Part shown: in pieces, positions 34,885 to 47,416 of the stretch
Layout of the letters: every line of letters begins with the position of its first letter
Numbering within the stretch: the stretch's first letter is position 1
From: Phellopilus nigrolimitatus
Taxonomy: Eukaryota; Basidiomycota; Agaricomycetes; Hymenochaetales; Hymenochaetaceae
NCBI GenBank assembly: GCA_021029095.1
Contig: JAJOHG010000105.1
Location: 1-64,000, forward strand
Direction: 5' to 3'
DNA length: 64,000 nt
Notes under the pieces: model-generated
Told to the model about the DNA's origin: nothing
The model's database searches: none
Seen by the model: only the letters and a program-made list of their open reading frames with translations
Made by a program: the position numbers and the translations under genes

Positions 34885-37800
34885 CAGTGCATTAAGGCAA
34901 AAGCCAACAAGCCGGAAAGGTCCGAATTACTTTTCTATCTACATTTGCTACAATTTCCTGTGACCTATTTGTTTATATGCATTGGTTAGAGGCCATGCGT
35001 GCCTACAGATCTTGTATCGCAGATTTTTCAATTGTCGACTTTTTATTTTCGAGCCAAAATTTTTTGAAACAAGAAAAATATTAATTAAAATATATTATTA
35101 ATCGCCTAATATAGTGTATTATGTAATTTAAGCGCTCGTGTCAATTGTCTTTCGAGCTCTGCTCGAGCATCTGGAGGGCCTCGCGAACTTCTGCGGCCTC
35201 TGGGATGCGGCGATGTGACTTGTATCTCTTTACTGCGATGGCCGTTTCATGATAGCTTAGTCCTTTTCTAATAAAATTTCCAAATTATTGTGAGTCGGTC
35301 ATTCAGAGAGAAAATACATACCTGTATGAGTCCATGTATCGCCAGCATTTGCGGAAGAATCGGCGTATAGTGGTGACATCACAGAGATCCAAGCACTGAG
35401 GCACGAGTGCTCTAGAGGTCGGAAATTTTCCATCATTGAGTTCACGGTATCCTTGGTAGAAATGAGAATTCGGCAACAAAAGTTGAGAGTCAAATAACGA
35501 CGTACTGTACTTCCCAAAGCCCCAGTACATCTCAATAGCGTTCAGCTCACAATGGAATTTGGGTAGAAAAAGGCAAATGTGCCCTCGGCTCTCGATGTAT
35601 GTTTGAATCATGGGCTTCTCGTTGAGGAAGTCCTTCTGCAAAGAAAGGACACGTTTTGCACAACACCAACGACTTTCCGACTCAACGATCGGCGTTTGCA
35701 CTGCCTGGATGTCTGCTTCGTTTAGTGTATCCTCCTGGCCAGAGCTTTCCGCCTCCGCAACGCGCCGGAGGGCATCTTTTTTTGCCTGTGACAGCTTGCA
35801 GACTTTACACACACCTTTTACCTTGCGCTCACCACCAAGTTCCGTACACAGTCTATCCCAGACTGGAACCCGCTCCTTCAAAACTGCAATCATCCCCTTT
35901 GGCTTTCCAGCCAGGCTTGAGTCCGGGTAATCCGGTGGGTAGCACATTTCTTGCACCTGTCCACGAGTGTCCAGTCGGCCGGCATTTGGAGCTGGGTTTT
36001 CCATTGGGATAACCGTGTCATGGAGCCTTGACTGCTTGCCACCAGGGTTGACATTCATATTGTTTGTATTGAGAGCATCCGAAGAAAAAGCTTCATGTGA
36101 GGAAGAACAGTCAAAGACGAAAACTGCAGTTGCGTGGGGGAAAAGATAGTCAAAGATGTCGACTGCGTGCCCGAGCTGCACAAGAAGCTGTGACATGTCC
36201 CACCATGCGTCATGACTTTTTCCGGGATATATAATTTTGCGAATGTCTGTTAGCTTCAGCTGCGATTCTGTCGGTAATTTAGCATGCTCAATCAGCTGCG
36301 CTGCACTGAGACTGAGCCGACCAGTGTCCGAGCGCTCGCACAAAAAATCGGAAACGTGAATTGCACGTCCATTTCCCTTCTGGCGAAGTGGCTGCTGATT
36401 ATTCGTCAACCACATTTCCCGATGCTGGTCGTTGACATGAAAAATAGATTCATCTTGGACACATAATATGTGCTCGTGCTCTCCTCCCTGAAGTGTTAAT
36501 GGAAATGGCTCTAATGTTGCATTGTCGTACTGGCACATGAATCTGTAATAAATAATAATAATAATAATAATAATTAGCTTTATATTTTGTAAAATATGGA
36601 TTAATTGATTACCTTTCGAGCTCCTTAATCTTTGCAAGAAAAATATCACGGCTATTGACAACATCCATACGCTCATGTCCATCAACAAAAACCCCTTTCG
36701 CTATTGTATGAGGGACATAGCCAAGCTTTCGAAGCCAGCTGCAGGCCGTTGGAATCGATATCTTTCTGGATAGTCCTTTTGGGGTCGCATCAGGGTCAAT
36801 AGAAGGTAGAATATGTTCCGTAAAATGCTTGCGGAGTTTTCGAGGCTTTATCTCGCCGAGTTTCTGTGCAGCCAAGTAACGTCTGACATTCAAGCAAATT
36901 GCCTCGTTGTCAAGCCAAGAGGCATGAGAAGAATGTTTTCCACGGCGGTACGGAGGCAATCTGTGGTGATGAATAATATAATTTGCATTGTATCGCACCT
37001 GCCGTGCAAAATAAGGTCCCTTTCCCATGCGAGCTGCAACTTTTAGACTTGCACTTGTCCAAGGCTGTTTGCACTTCGGATGCTTCCGTAGCTTTTCTCG
37101 CAGCTTGTAATAATCTGCAATAGCAGTTAAATGCATAAGATTGTGCATCACGATGCCAGTAGCTTTTAGTTTCCGAATATCTTTCAGTAGTTTTCCAACA
37201 ATTTCAAGGAGATTATCCTCTGGCCCTTCAATGTCTTCTTCAAGTAACTCCCGAGCTTCGTCACTGGGTTCATGTAAGTCATCTTCACCATCTGATTCGG
37301 CATCAGAATCCAACACTGAGTTCAAACTTAGAGCGATGAACTCGTCATCGGCAAGGGGTGGAAAGAAAGAAGGCCGAGACAGATGCCATAAAGCACTGGC
37401 ATTGAGAGGCTCGACTTGATTCTCTTCGGAGTCCGGCTGTTCACAACCCGCAATCAGATTGCTTCTTTCCTGAGAATTTCTGTGGGCTTACCTCTAGATC
37501 ACTGATCCATGCGTCACTGAAGTCCTCACATTGCTCATTTCCCAGCACGGTTTCCAGCTCAATCATGCATGCTGCCACGGAAGCTTCCCATTCTACTGAA
37601 GTGAACTCGTCGACATTGAGGGTGAGGTCAATGTCTGGGAAATCTATTGTGTGTGCAGGCCGCTTTTCCTGAGAATGTTGGTCAGTTTTCAGTGCAGACA
37701 CAAATTACAGATTGTTGCGCTCACCGGCAATGATTTCCTGTTACTCACAAGCCAGTCCGTTATCTCTTTACAGCCTTTTGCAGACTCTGACCGCTTCTTT

Positions 37801-38454
37801 TCCTTCACCCTGCCCCTCCAATTTGTTGTCCGTGATTGACCGATGTAGACTGGAGGCCGATTCCCCATAGTTTTTCTCTTCTTTGTCTAACCATAAATAT
37901 TAAATGCTGAAGAAACAAGCTCTGCGCTACTGAAGTTTTACCATGTGTCCATTGTGTTTCTCCACCTGTCTGAACTGACCCATAAACCGGCACTTCAGGC
38001 CCTCGAAGGCATCCAGGAAAACTTCGGCATCTGTATTGTTTTCGCACCCACGGCCTGCTTCTTCTGCGTCATAATTGTCGTCCGAAGTCGAAGCAGCTGA
38101 TGGGTTCTTTGCTGATTTGACAAATCCCGGTGCTTCAGAAGTCCATTTCGCATTAGCCAGTCGAGATTTGCGATTTGCCTTAGGCATTCCAGCAGAGTAG
38201 ATAGAAAATTCTGACCAGATGTAACAGTGAACACGCCGCCAGGCAGCCGCATAGCACCCAAATATTATTATTATTATTAATTTAATTTAATTTAATTTTT
38301 TTTTTCTCAAAAAATTTGAAACATTCTGAAAAAATCGGGAAATTGCGAGAAATTGCGTATTTTGCTTACTTCTATTAGCGAAACTCAAAAAGAAATCCGA
38401 AATTCGCAAAATTCCGGCCTCCACCCAGTTGATGCTTTATGGCTTAATGCACTG
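34885..38454 (-). mobile_element. Tc1/mariner-type DNA transposon, apparently complete
   Basis: The ends CAGTGCATTAAG (34885) and CTTAATGCACTG (to 38454) are perfect inverted repeats over 12 bp, with imperfect similarity continuing for about 50 bp (GCAAAAGCCAAC... against CATAAAGCATCAAC...). Both ends are directly flanked by TA (34883-34884 and 38455-38456), the target duplication of this superfamily, and CAGT is a common terminus. The total is 3,570 bp, with one multi-exon transposase gene inside. The non-coding margins are very AT-rich. Confidence 0.85.
35141..38187 (-). CDS. DDE transposase
   Basis: Catalyses cut-and-paste movement of the surrounding element. The start at 38187 (MPKANRKSRL) leads exon 1 to 37942. 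Then come RPPVYIGQSRTTNW, EKRPAHTIDFPDID and a long exon with a basic DNA-binding region (KPRKLRKHFTEHILPSIDPD, ISIPTACSWLRKLGYVPHTI). The catalytic acids are in family positions: Asp in ILCVQDESIFHVND, Asp in AVFVFDCSSSHEAF, and Glu in LPKFHCELNAIEMYWG. The last exon reads RKGLSYHETAIAVKRYKSHR and ends with stop 35141. Five introns keep frame with canonical borders, and no stop or frameshift was met. Closely similar transposases are abundant in Agaricomycetes. The intact frame, matching ends and TA duplication suggest a recent insertion, possibly active. Confidence 0.88.
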
Positions 38455-38456
38455 TA

Positions 38457-39713
38457 GTACATATTCAGGGTACTTGTATGCCACTTCTCAGAGGTGAAGT
38501 TACAGCACTATAACTTTACTTGGGAGTTCTGACGAGTACTCTGACCCTGCATCAAACGTTCGACTACAAGAGCCTCCTACTCGAGACTCAACAGAAATTT
38601 TTAAACACATTGCGCTGGGCTGCGATACAAGTTCAATGACACGAAGGCTTGTCGGAGCGTACTGTCGCGAGTGCAGTACATTGTACAACGCGGCGGCTGC
38701 CTCTGTGGCGTCGGCAGGTGCCCCTAATCGTTGATGCCGAATCCAACTGGGGTTGAGCGTGTGACCATGACGGACATGGCTTTTTCTTCGTTGACTTTCC
38801 TCGAGATATCGGCTTCCGAGACGTAACTTTCAGCACTTCGCGCCTCGATACCCAAGATGTACGCTTTTCCCGAGATGTTGAAGCGTCGCATAGCGTTCAA
38901 TCCAAGCGGTATTCTCGGACGACAGCTTAGTTGAGTGGATCCCTTTTCCATGAACCTGCTTCGGCTACAAGTTTACATCTGAACTTCCGATCCTTTGTTT
39001 TTTGAAGGCGGTCCGCAGTCAGCTATTAGTAGCGCGTACTGGCATCATGGTGATTGCTTACGTTCTTCTTATTTATTTACTCTGTTAGCCCGACTGATGT
39101 ACAGTATTTGTATGTTTTTAAACTTAGGCTCGGGGTTTTAAAAGTTGCTGATCCGGTTCCGTGCACTGCTCGCCGATTCGCCAATTCCACTGGCGCCTAC
39201 TTATACAAGGCGAACTTTACGTGCGTGGTTCTGAGAAAGGAAAGAAGAACATGAGAGTGCCACAGCACCTCCTCTAGTTTCCATATCTCACGGCAGAGGT
39301 TGGAAGATGGTTTGAGCTCTATGCCTCCCTGATGTGGCTGATGTCTCCCGAGGTTCGGTTTCCAGAAGCTCTCCAAGCCGAGGAATACTATGAGATCTTG
39401 AAACATTCTATTTCTTGTATTGTGAAGTGCTTCCGTCAAAATCACAAACGTGGCTGTCCGGATATCTTGAGGTTGAGGACCATTGTGTATGGCTCTTCGA
39501 TTCTTCAATCTTCAAGCGGCTGCACCACGTGTTTGGAGTCCTTTATCTTTCGGAAGATCTTTAATGATTCAAGAAGCGCTTGGACAGCTTGGAAGCTTGT
39601 CCTTCGCTGTCGGCATCTACAACTCACAGTGGCTCTACAGGTGTCTCTCCGTTATATAAAAGGCAACGGCTCGAGAACGACGGGCACCTCTGGGCTTAGG
39701 TTCACCAACTGTC
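38457..39713. other. Intergenic, no gene recognised
   Basis: Right flank of the transposon and promoter side of the seven-TM gene. No coherent coding signal. Confidence 0.55.
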
Positions 39714-41798
39714 ATGGATGCAGACCTCGCTGCTGAGCTTTTCGTCTCACTCAAGATTGCTCTCTCGGCTGCCTTCATCGGATACAGTGTTGCGACAACG
39801 TAAGCTCCGATCGTGTCCACATTCACCATCCTCTTTTTATTGACGAGGATCTATAGACTATATGGAATTACCTGTCTCCAGCTATATCTCTATTATCGCA
39901 ATCATGCGAAAGACCAGCTATATGTCAAGATAATAGTATGAGTCTTGATCTTGAACTTATTTCTCTGTCATGCTGAAATGATACCTTCTAGGTCGGTGTT
40001 CTATGGTCTGTGTCTGAACGGCTAGTGCACTTCAGCTTCTCCTCAAAAAATGTACTTTTAGGGTTCTTGATACTCTGACCACTGTGCTTGTTGGGCATAC
40101 GCTCTATACCTATCTGGTACTCAAACTCGGGGAAGCGAACATCGTCTTCACAATTCCTTGGTATGAACAAGACCTTATCCTTTGCATGTGTAGCCGTATG
40201 CTTAAAATTTATCAGGAGCTATGCCGTTAGTTTTTCTTCTACTTTTTTTTTCTTCGATCCGGAAAACTAATGACAAATGACTTGACTACGAGCAGCTGCA
40301 AACTGAATGTGTGGTAAGTGGTGGCGTTTTCTCTATTTACCGCCTTCTTTTCTAATCATTCGGAAATGAAGGATACAATCACTTTTATTACTCAAAGGTG
40401 CGTCGGATTTAAAAACTGTTGGGGTCCCTTGACAAGACCTCCTCCAGTTTCTTCGCCTGGCAAATTTGGATGGGTAAATAAAATCAGAATAACAAGTGAG
40501 GCGCTTACTGACTCCGGAATCGAATTCTAGTCAGCAAAAATAGATACCTATTTTGGGTGATTGTAAGCAGACTTCCTAATTTCACCCGTTTCTTATTCAT
40601 ATGCCTTACACGTTCGGTCAGATTGTTTTGGCCTTTTTTGCCATAGGTAATTGTTATCTGCCTTAACCTTTCTTTGGCTCGGTGGCTAATCTTAAAGCTA
40701 CAGGTTTAGACATGGGTAAGGATTGATTTTTCTCTATTATGCTAAAATGCAACAGTCAATTAAGAATATGTGATTGTTCAGTGGTTGTGGTCCATCTGTA
40801 AGTTTGGTGATCTTTATACATAAATTTGAGACCAGACTAATTTTTTATCCGTAGGTTCCGCGATCAGTCAGGTCTTTCTCTGGCTAATCCAACTGTCTGG
40901 GTTCGTCCACGTCTACTATACAGGTTACTTCACCCAACGCACGTCTAGGTTTCTGGAAGCGTTGTGCAGGGTATCGACGCCCTTAATGATATTATTATCA
41001 CAGTCAGCTTCATCTACTACCTGAAAGCACACCGCAGTACGTTCAGAACGTAAGCTCGCTATCTACTCCTTTGCCTCAAACAAGAACCAAGTACATTTTA
41101 GGAGTACCCAACAAATGGTCGACAATCTCATCATATACGCCGTCACTAGAGGCATTCTTACGGTGTACGGCAAGAAATTTTTCATCTTTAATTTAAAAAC
41201 AAAACTGAATCTAATCCGACTTTCAGGGTTACACAAATAGTTTTCGTGTCACTGGTAAGAGGCCTTCCTATCTCTATTTCTCGTCGCTTATGTTCGAATT
41301 ATAGGACGTAGCATTTCCCGGTATAGTGTATTGGCTGCCCTTCCAACAAGCCGTGGGAAAACGTCTGTCCACTCTTATTGGGATTCATTGCCAATCTTCT
41401 AACAGGATGTCTAGTATATGTCAACTCAGTACTGGCCGCGTATGTTTTTTTACCACGATTCTCCTGATTTTAGCATTCTAATGAGGCAAATTTCTATTAG
41501 CTTAAACGCACGGAAATCATTAAACAGTTCTACTACCAACGTCATTTTCTCAGGAGGATCCTCTCCCGGAGATTTATCAACCAGGACAACTGAGGGAGAT
41601 GAGCGCGCAACTGTGAGTCTCATACTGCTCCTCTGCTGTATATCAAAGACCTGTCTACTTAGATTTTTGATTCAGGGAACGGTTCATTCTATGTCATTCG
41701 CTGAAAACTGTGCTTCAAAAATAACAACGAAGTCTTTCGTCACTGAGAGCAGCGCTGTAAGCATGAAATTGAGTATTAGTACCATGGCTCGCATTTAA
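39714..41798 (+). CDS. Seven-TM integral membrane protein (DUF6534-like)
   Basis: Many very small exons can be chained from ATG 39714. They give SLKIALSAAFIGYSVATT, YGITCLQLYLYYRNHAKDQ, LDTLTTVLVGHTLYTYLVL, SKNRYLFWVI, GSVVQGIDALNDIIITVSFI then YYLKAHRSTFRT, MVDNLIIYAVTRGILT, a short exon FVSLDVAFPGIVYW, and VYVNSVLAA leading into LNARKSLN. This order (LQ-YLY, LDT-H--L, the hydrophobic D---TVSFIYYL, NSLLA-LNAR) is that of the large DUF6534-type family of serpentine proteins in mushroom-forming fungi. A Ser/Thr-rich cytoplasmic tail spans the last intron and ends at TAA 41796-41798. Function is unknown; a receptor role is often supposed. Some intermediate exons are too short to place with certainty. 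Confidence 0.75.
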
Positions 41799-42261
41799 CC
41801 TTGCATATCTTTAGCAAAGCATTGTCTAAATTAGTAACGTATAGCGTCACTTATTCTGTAATTCCAATTATTCGCCAAACGATGCTCTGCACATTTCACG
41901 CCATGTACACTGCTCTTGCTCTGCTGTATTTGTTTAATTTTATCTACATTGATGTCGGACAGCTCATTTTAGTTTCTGTTTATGTTATTATTTGATTCGT
42001 AACTGTCAGTTTTCTCGAGCAACATGAAATACTTCGCCAGTGTCCATTGATTGGCCGAAAAAAGCACAAGGCAAAGCTTCGAGTTATCGTACGGGTTTCC
42101 GCTCAAGTAAATCATACTTATGCGTATACTGCGTAAAAAAAAAAAAGATAATGCAAGGCGACCAGCCAGATGACATGGCTTATGTAATAAGCAAAGGCAA
42201 CCGTCGAAATTTACATAAAATCTAACGACTTCCCTTTCTTCGATGTTGAACATCGACGACC
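41799..42261. other. Intergenic, no gene recognised
   Basis: AT-rich spacer between the seven-TM gene and the F-box gene, including an A12 run near 42,138. Confidence 0.6.
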
Positions 42262-43930
42262 ATGGCTCCCTCTACACTCTCCCCAGATATCACTGTGATC
42301 ACTGTGGAAGGAGGCGCTGTGAAGATGCTTATGAACACGCTCGCTCGTCTCATGGACGGAGGTGCCGATAGCAGCCGACGATGCACTGGTATTGAAAACG
42401 AACTATGGCCAGGTCGCGTCCTTGACGACGAAACGTGAGTGCTAAGTTTCCAGACTTCTATAGCTTCTCACTTTCAGCCATTCGACAAGATACGTGAACT
42501 CAGCGGACATGTTCCATGATGGTGTCGATACGTTGAAACAGCTCAGAGACACCCAGCAATGTCTCTCTGTCCTTTCCGAGACTTTGCAGACCAAGATATC
42601 AGCTCTGCAGACCAGTATCAAGCGTGTATCACATTGCCATGGTTTGAGGATGCTTCCAAACGAGCTTCTGGCACAAGTTATCCTCTCGGTCGTCGAACCT
42701 AGCAGTTATTTTTATTCCGAAGCCGAGGAAATCGACCGCCTCTCTCTAGTCAGTCGCCTCTCTCTAGTCAGTCGCCGCTTTCGCGACGTTATCATTTCGA
42801 TACCGAGCATCTGGAACTCTATGGATGCTACTATGAGCGCAAGGGGAACACAGCTATATCTTTCACGTAGCAAGAGAGCGCCTCTCTCGGTTTCAATTTA
42901 TTATCTCAAAGCCAAGGATCACCTTATGCAGCAGGTGCTTCTGCATAAAGATCGATGGCGTCGTCTCAGAGTCCACTTTCCTGGTTACACCGACACCCGT
43001 GAGCCCCTTGATTTAATCTTACGATATCCTCAGGAACGATTCGAATCACTCGAGGAGCTTGACATTTCCTACAAACCGGAGCATTTTTGCAATGGCAATG
43101 AATTATCTCTTTTTTTCGCTGCATGGACCTTTCCCAGGGTGAAAATCCTGGATCTATACATACGCAGTCCTCTTCCCTCTCCGGTGCATTTCTCGACAGT
43201 TGTTAAATGTTCTTTAAGTATAATAAACAATGGCGAAGGCTTGGACCTTCAGACACTTGTCGATTTCCTTAATGGAATGCCAGTCCTACAGATTCTTCAT
43301 TTGGACGTAGCAGAACTCTGGGGACTTTCTGCTCCTTCGACAAAAGCCTACCTCCCCTCGATCACAGAATTCAGGGTCACAAATGCAAGCGATGAGCTTA
43401 CGCAATGCGGAATGGATGATATGACTGAAGTCATGCGGGCTTTGAACATGCCAAATCTCGAAAACCTCCAGATGAACATACTCTACAGGGACACGTCTGC
43501 CTTTGAACGCTGTTGGGAAGACCTCTTTTTCCCCAGAGAGCATACATTCGATCTACTCAAAAGCTTCTCGTTATTTGCGATACCCTATGAAGACATGGAA
43601 GCCTTGCGTTCACCCACAGCTGCAATCTTCAGACGTTTTCCAACGATCCAGACATTCACTTTGTGTATCAGAGACGTAGTCTTCAAGTCGATTCCGTTCG
43701 CGCACAAGGGCGATGCAAAGGCCCTTCGGTCTCTGCACTTTCACGGCTGCGAATCACTATCCCCATTGCATTTACGCTTTATCATTGCCCAGCTCAAGGA
43801 GAATGGAGTGGTCCTTGATGAGCTGAAACTCTCGTCGAGTATGTCATTCAGCAAGGATTCGTTTGAAAAGATTACCCCAACAACACGGATTGATTTCAAG
43901 GTGCCTGAATTGTCCTGGTACTCGTTGTGA
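42262..43930 (+). CDS. F-box protein with leucine-rich C-terminal region
   Basis: Two exons (42262-42434, 42478-43930) in phase give 541 residues. After an unstructured start comes a coiled coil (TLKQLRDTQQCLSVLSETLQ ...). The F-box follows: GLRMLPNELLAQVILSVVE, then LSLVSRRFRDVIISIPSIWN. F-box proteins bind Skp1 and bring substrates to SCF ubiquitin ligases. The remaining 350 residues have degenerate leucine-rich spacing (LEELDIS, VKILDLYI, LQILHLDVAEL, LENLQMNI) that would form the substrate-binding face. An 18-bp perfect tandem duplication within the F-box repeats six residues. The spliced N-terminus (from MAPSTLSPDITVI) is supported by the phase match. The gene is convergent with the phosphatase gene that ends at 44165. 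Confidence 0.82.
42737..42772. repeat. In-frame 18-bp tandem duplication inside F-box
   Basis: CGCCTCTCTCTAGTCAGT occurs twice in a row, giving RLSLVS twice in the translated F-box. Confidence 0.95.
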
Positions 43931-44164
43931 TGCTGGGCATTATGGTTCGTTTGTGGAGAGCAGAAGTCGGAGGGATAGAGGTGCGGCGAAGCACTCTGAC
44001 TGACCAGGTAAATGCATATACCATTGCATATCATCATATAATAACTGATTATCCCTTCCTTATATTTAGGACCGGAGCCGTAGCGCGGACACTGTTTTAT
44101 AGTCGCAGGGAGACGAGCAAGTAATTCATCAGCATCCAGTACATAGTATGCCCTCATTATATAC

Positions 44165-46795
44165 TCAGTTCCACTTCTGTTCCGCGTAGACGCCGAGTAA
44201 CTGATTACTCAGAAGCGGACTGTACGACTGGACGTCCGCGCTCGTGTACGTTTTTTCCTTCTGCACGTCGTTGACGATCCCAAGCAGCTGGTTCTCGATG
44301 AAGTCCACGAAGACGAGATCGATCTCGGCATCGTCGCTCACGTCCGGGTCGTCTGAGCCAACAAAGTCCGGCGTTGAGTAATACGGGAGCGGAGTGTGTA
44401 CGGTGTCGTCTCCGGCGCCGGGGCAGGACTGCGGACGTTCGTCAGTTTAAACTGCAGAATACAGGAAATATCAAAAGACGATGGCTCACGTCCGTCGTGA
44501 CATATCCAAGCGTCGCGTTCGCGGCCTCGCGGCGCGCGAGCATGTCTTCGCGGCGGTTCATGTCCCCGAGCCACGCGTTGTAGCGCACCTCGACCTCGCC
44601 ACGCGCGTAAAGGTCGTGGATCCAGCGCTTGCGGCGCTTCCCGTCCGCGCCCTCCGCGTTGAGCGCGGGCAGCACCTGCTTCGCGACACTGAAGGTGATG
44701 TTCGGGAGGTAGAGGAACGCGTCCGCGAACGGCGACGCCGTGATCTGGTCGTTCTTCGTGAACGTGCCCGACAGGATGTCGAAGCGCTGCGAGCCCGAGT
44801 TCGTGATGAAGAGCACTGGGATGCCCGCGCGCGAGTTGTTCAGCTGGAGCGCGACGGGAGTGGCCTGTCCGGAAAGAATTAAGTGAGCCCGAGAAAAATC
44901 CTTGAATGTCACGATCCGACAAACCTGTTCGATGAAGAGCGACAACAGCGAGTCGTTTCCAGGATATGGAGCGCTTCCGATCACTAATTAGGTTTGGCCA
45001 ACCGAACTAAGGAGCTTGCAGCTCACCGAGTTAGAAGAAAGTCACGCGGCGCCACACCATATGTAAGGTTCAGGTCGAATCTTTCTGCGAGTTCCTGCAG
45101 ACCAGTTGACATCGACGTGCCAAGACTCGTATCGAACGAGGTATTACTGTTGCGTCCGGTATGGTACTGCAAAGTCAAGCACTTTAGAACAAATGCTAAG
45201 TTACAGAGAAAAACGAGACATGCCTCATATGTGACTCGGTTCGTGTCGAGATAGCGGCGCGTGAAGGTGAGATTGTCACTCTTGTTGTTGCTGAGGGAAT
45301 ATTTGTCGTTAAGGTCGACGCCTTGGCTTACGGCATTAGTCTCGAACCTCAAGTTTGACACTACATTAATACTCACTCATCCAGCCTATAAAATCAGACG
45401 TCAGCAAAGTGAGTAACGAGGGGCGTGAAAATATGCGTACCAACAGTCTCCATATAGCGCCCGCTCTCCAGTGCCATAGAGCGGCCATCGAACTGGGCTG
45501 GCCGCGTTCACCTTGCGTGAGTCGGGAGTTCCTACGCGATTGCACCAGTAATGACTCACTGCAATCCCGAATGTGGGTGTGACCACCAAAAATGAGGATG
45601 GGCGTTGTCGGGTGCACGGCACGAATGGCGTTAAAGACGGTCGGCCCTTAAATAATGCAGAACTTTCAATAAGGCCGCCTTTCTCTGCCAAGAAAGAGTC
45701 AGGAAACACGCACAATTGTCTTTCGACACGGGCATGTGTCCAACGAGGAGGAACAGATCCGGCTCCTCTTCGATCGCCTCCGAGAACTGATTGTGGGACT
45801 TTAAAAGAAGAGACCGGTGATACGAAATTTACCAGAACGTACCCATTGCTCCTTGACCATGTCCTCCACCTTCTGTACAGTCGTGCCGTTATCATTGCCA
45901 GTGAAGTCGAAGATGACGCCGAGGGAAGTGATACTGCGTCCACTGGTGCGCAACAATTGTCAATATCATTATTCAGAAAAGGAGGCCGAGAATCATACAG
46001 CCGGCTCTTAAATTTGGCATATCGGTTTCCAACGGGCACACTGACCGTCGCATTCGCATTGTTTGGGTCAGGGACCGTGATGTTCGCATTCGACGAGAGG
46101 TAGCGGCCCTTCCAGTGCGGCGCGAAGTTCGTGTACATGTCGAGCGTGTTGTTGTATACGTAGAGCTCGTGGCTTCGCCAAAAATCAGCACGAGTAACAG
46201 CAAATGAGGGTACATGCGTACTTTCCGATAGCCATGACATCGTAGGGAAGCTTTTGATGAACTTCATTGGACTGAGGCAAAATCAACTCTGTCGCACTTA
46301 CCAAATAAAAAAAGATATACTCACGTCATGGGCATCCACTCTCCCCGCCGGATAACCATCCGACAGCCCAGTCCCATCATGCAAATCCCCGGAGTCAACA
46401 AGAAGCAGATCGACGTTCTTTTCCTGTTGCAAAACGATAAAGTCAATCCCAAACGCAATCAACACCTTCTCTGTCTCAGAAGCAAGACGCGTGCAGACTG
46501 ACCAAAGCTATTTCTTTCATGTGCGACACAAAAGACGCGAAGTCGCCAAAGTCGCCGCTGTAGTTGGGCTCGGGCGGCGACGCCTTTTGGTGGCCGAGCA
46601 GCCAGCCGTGGCTGTCGGTCGTGTGGATCACGTTGAAGTCGCTCCATACCAGCGGGCGCGCCGGCGCCGTGATCGGCATGCTGGACGACGCTCGCTTGCA
46701 TGAACGTGCCCGTGGTCGTCCCCGCAAGCACGCGCAGCAGATAAAAACGACCCGAGCGCGAGGACAAGGCGAGGAAGTGTGAAGACAGACTTCAT
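44165..46795 (-). CDS. 5'-nucleotidase-like metallophosphatase, copy 2, frameshifted
   Basis: Paralogue of the gene at 20,839-23,559 with the same domain order and matching introns wherever compared. The ATG at 46795 starts a signal peptide (MKSVFTLPRLVLALGSFLSA). Relative to copy 1 one base is missing in the linker (around 46,697), so the signal-peptide frame continues into HASERRPAC and stops, while the catalytic domain ([31 protein letters not shown]) is in the next frame. Everything after that is intact: [75 protein letters not shown] and a normal C-terminus to stop 44165. One intron (45167-45223) has a GC donor. It could be a young pseudogene, a sequencing error, or a gene expressed from the internal Met without secretion. 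It is more GC-rich than copy 1. Confidence 0.8.
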
Positions 46796-47416
46796 ACTTG
46801 CCAACGGACTCAGCAGACCGAGAGAACGGGAAGAAGGACCGGGAGAGGACAGCGCCCGACCGTCGTTGCTTCTACGGCCTTTATCAAAAAAATCAAAAAA
46901 TCCGCTGCAAAAATCCCGCACATCAGACACGGCAAAGATGTATTACACATCGATGCCGTTGTCCCTGCGTGCCCTTGCGCATGATGTGAGGTAGTACTAG
47001 TAGATAAATCAATCAAGGTGCATGATTGGGACGAGCGTCCCCTCAGGTTCGGTACCGTGACCCTAAAAGAGGCGCGCCACGCGTAGGTTACTTGAAGTGA
47101 AAAACAGCTACCATGTGGAAGGCCGTAGATAAGACAGAAAACGACAACCGGTCTTCCTCAGTCAAAGAAAGTCGGAGCATAGTAACCCACAGGCTCAAAT
47201 CTATTGCTTGTCGAGCTGGGTGAATCTCGACGAATTTCGAGTAATGGGTGGCTAGCCGGCGAGCGACGCCCGGCATATGCCGACCCGACCATTCTTGAAT
47301 CACAAGCTTCAATCCGCGAGTATCAGGGTCTTGAACACTACCACCACCTACTTCATTTACCCCGGTACACCATTGCCTGTCAGAATAACTCGTATATTTT
47401 CTTACCCTGCGCTCAA
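46796..47416. promoter_or_regulatory. Divergent intergenic region
   Basis: About 620 bp between the phosphatase (minus) and hydrolase (plus) start codons, presumably holding both promoters. No specific motif recognised. Confidence 0.45.
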
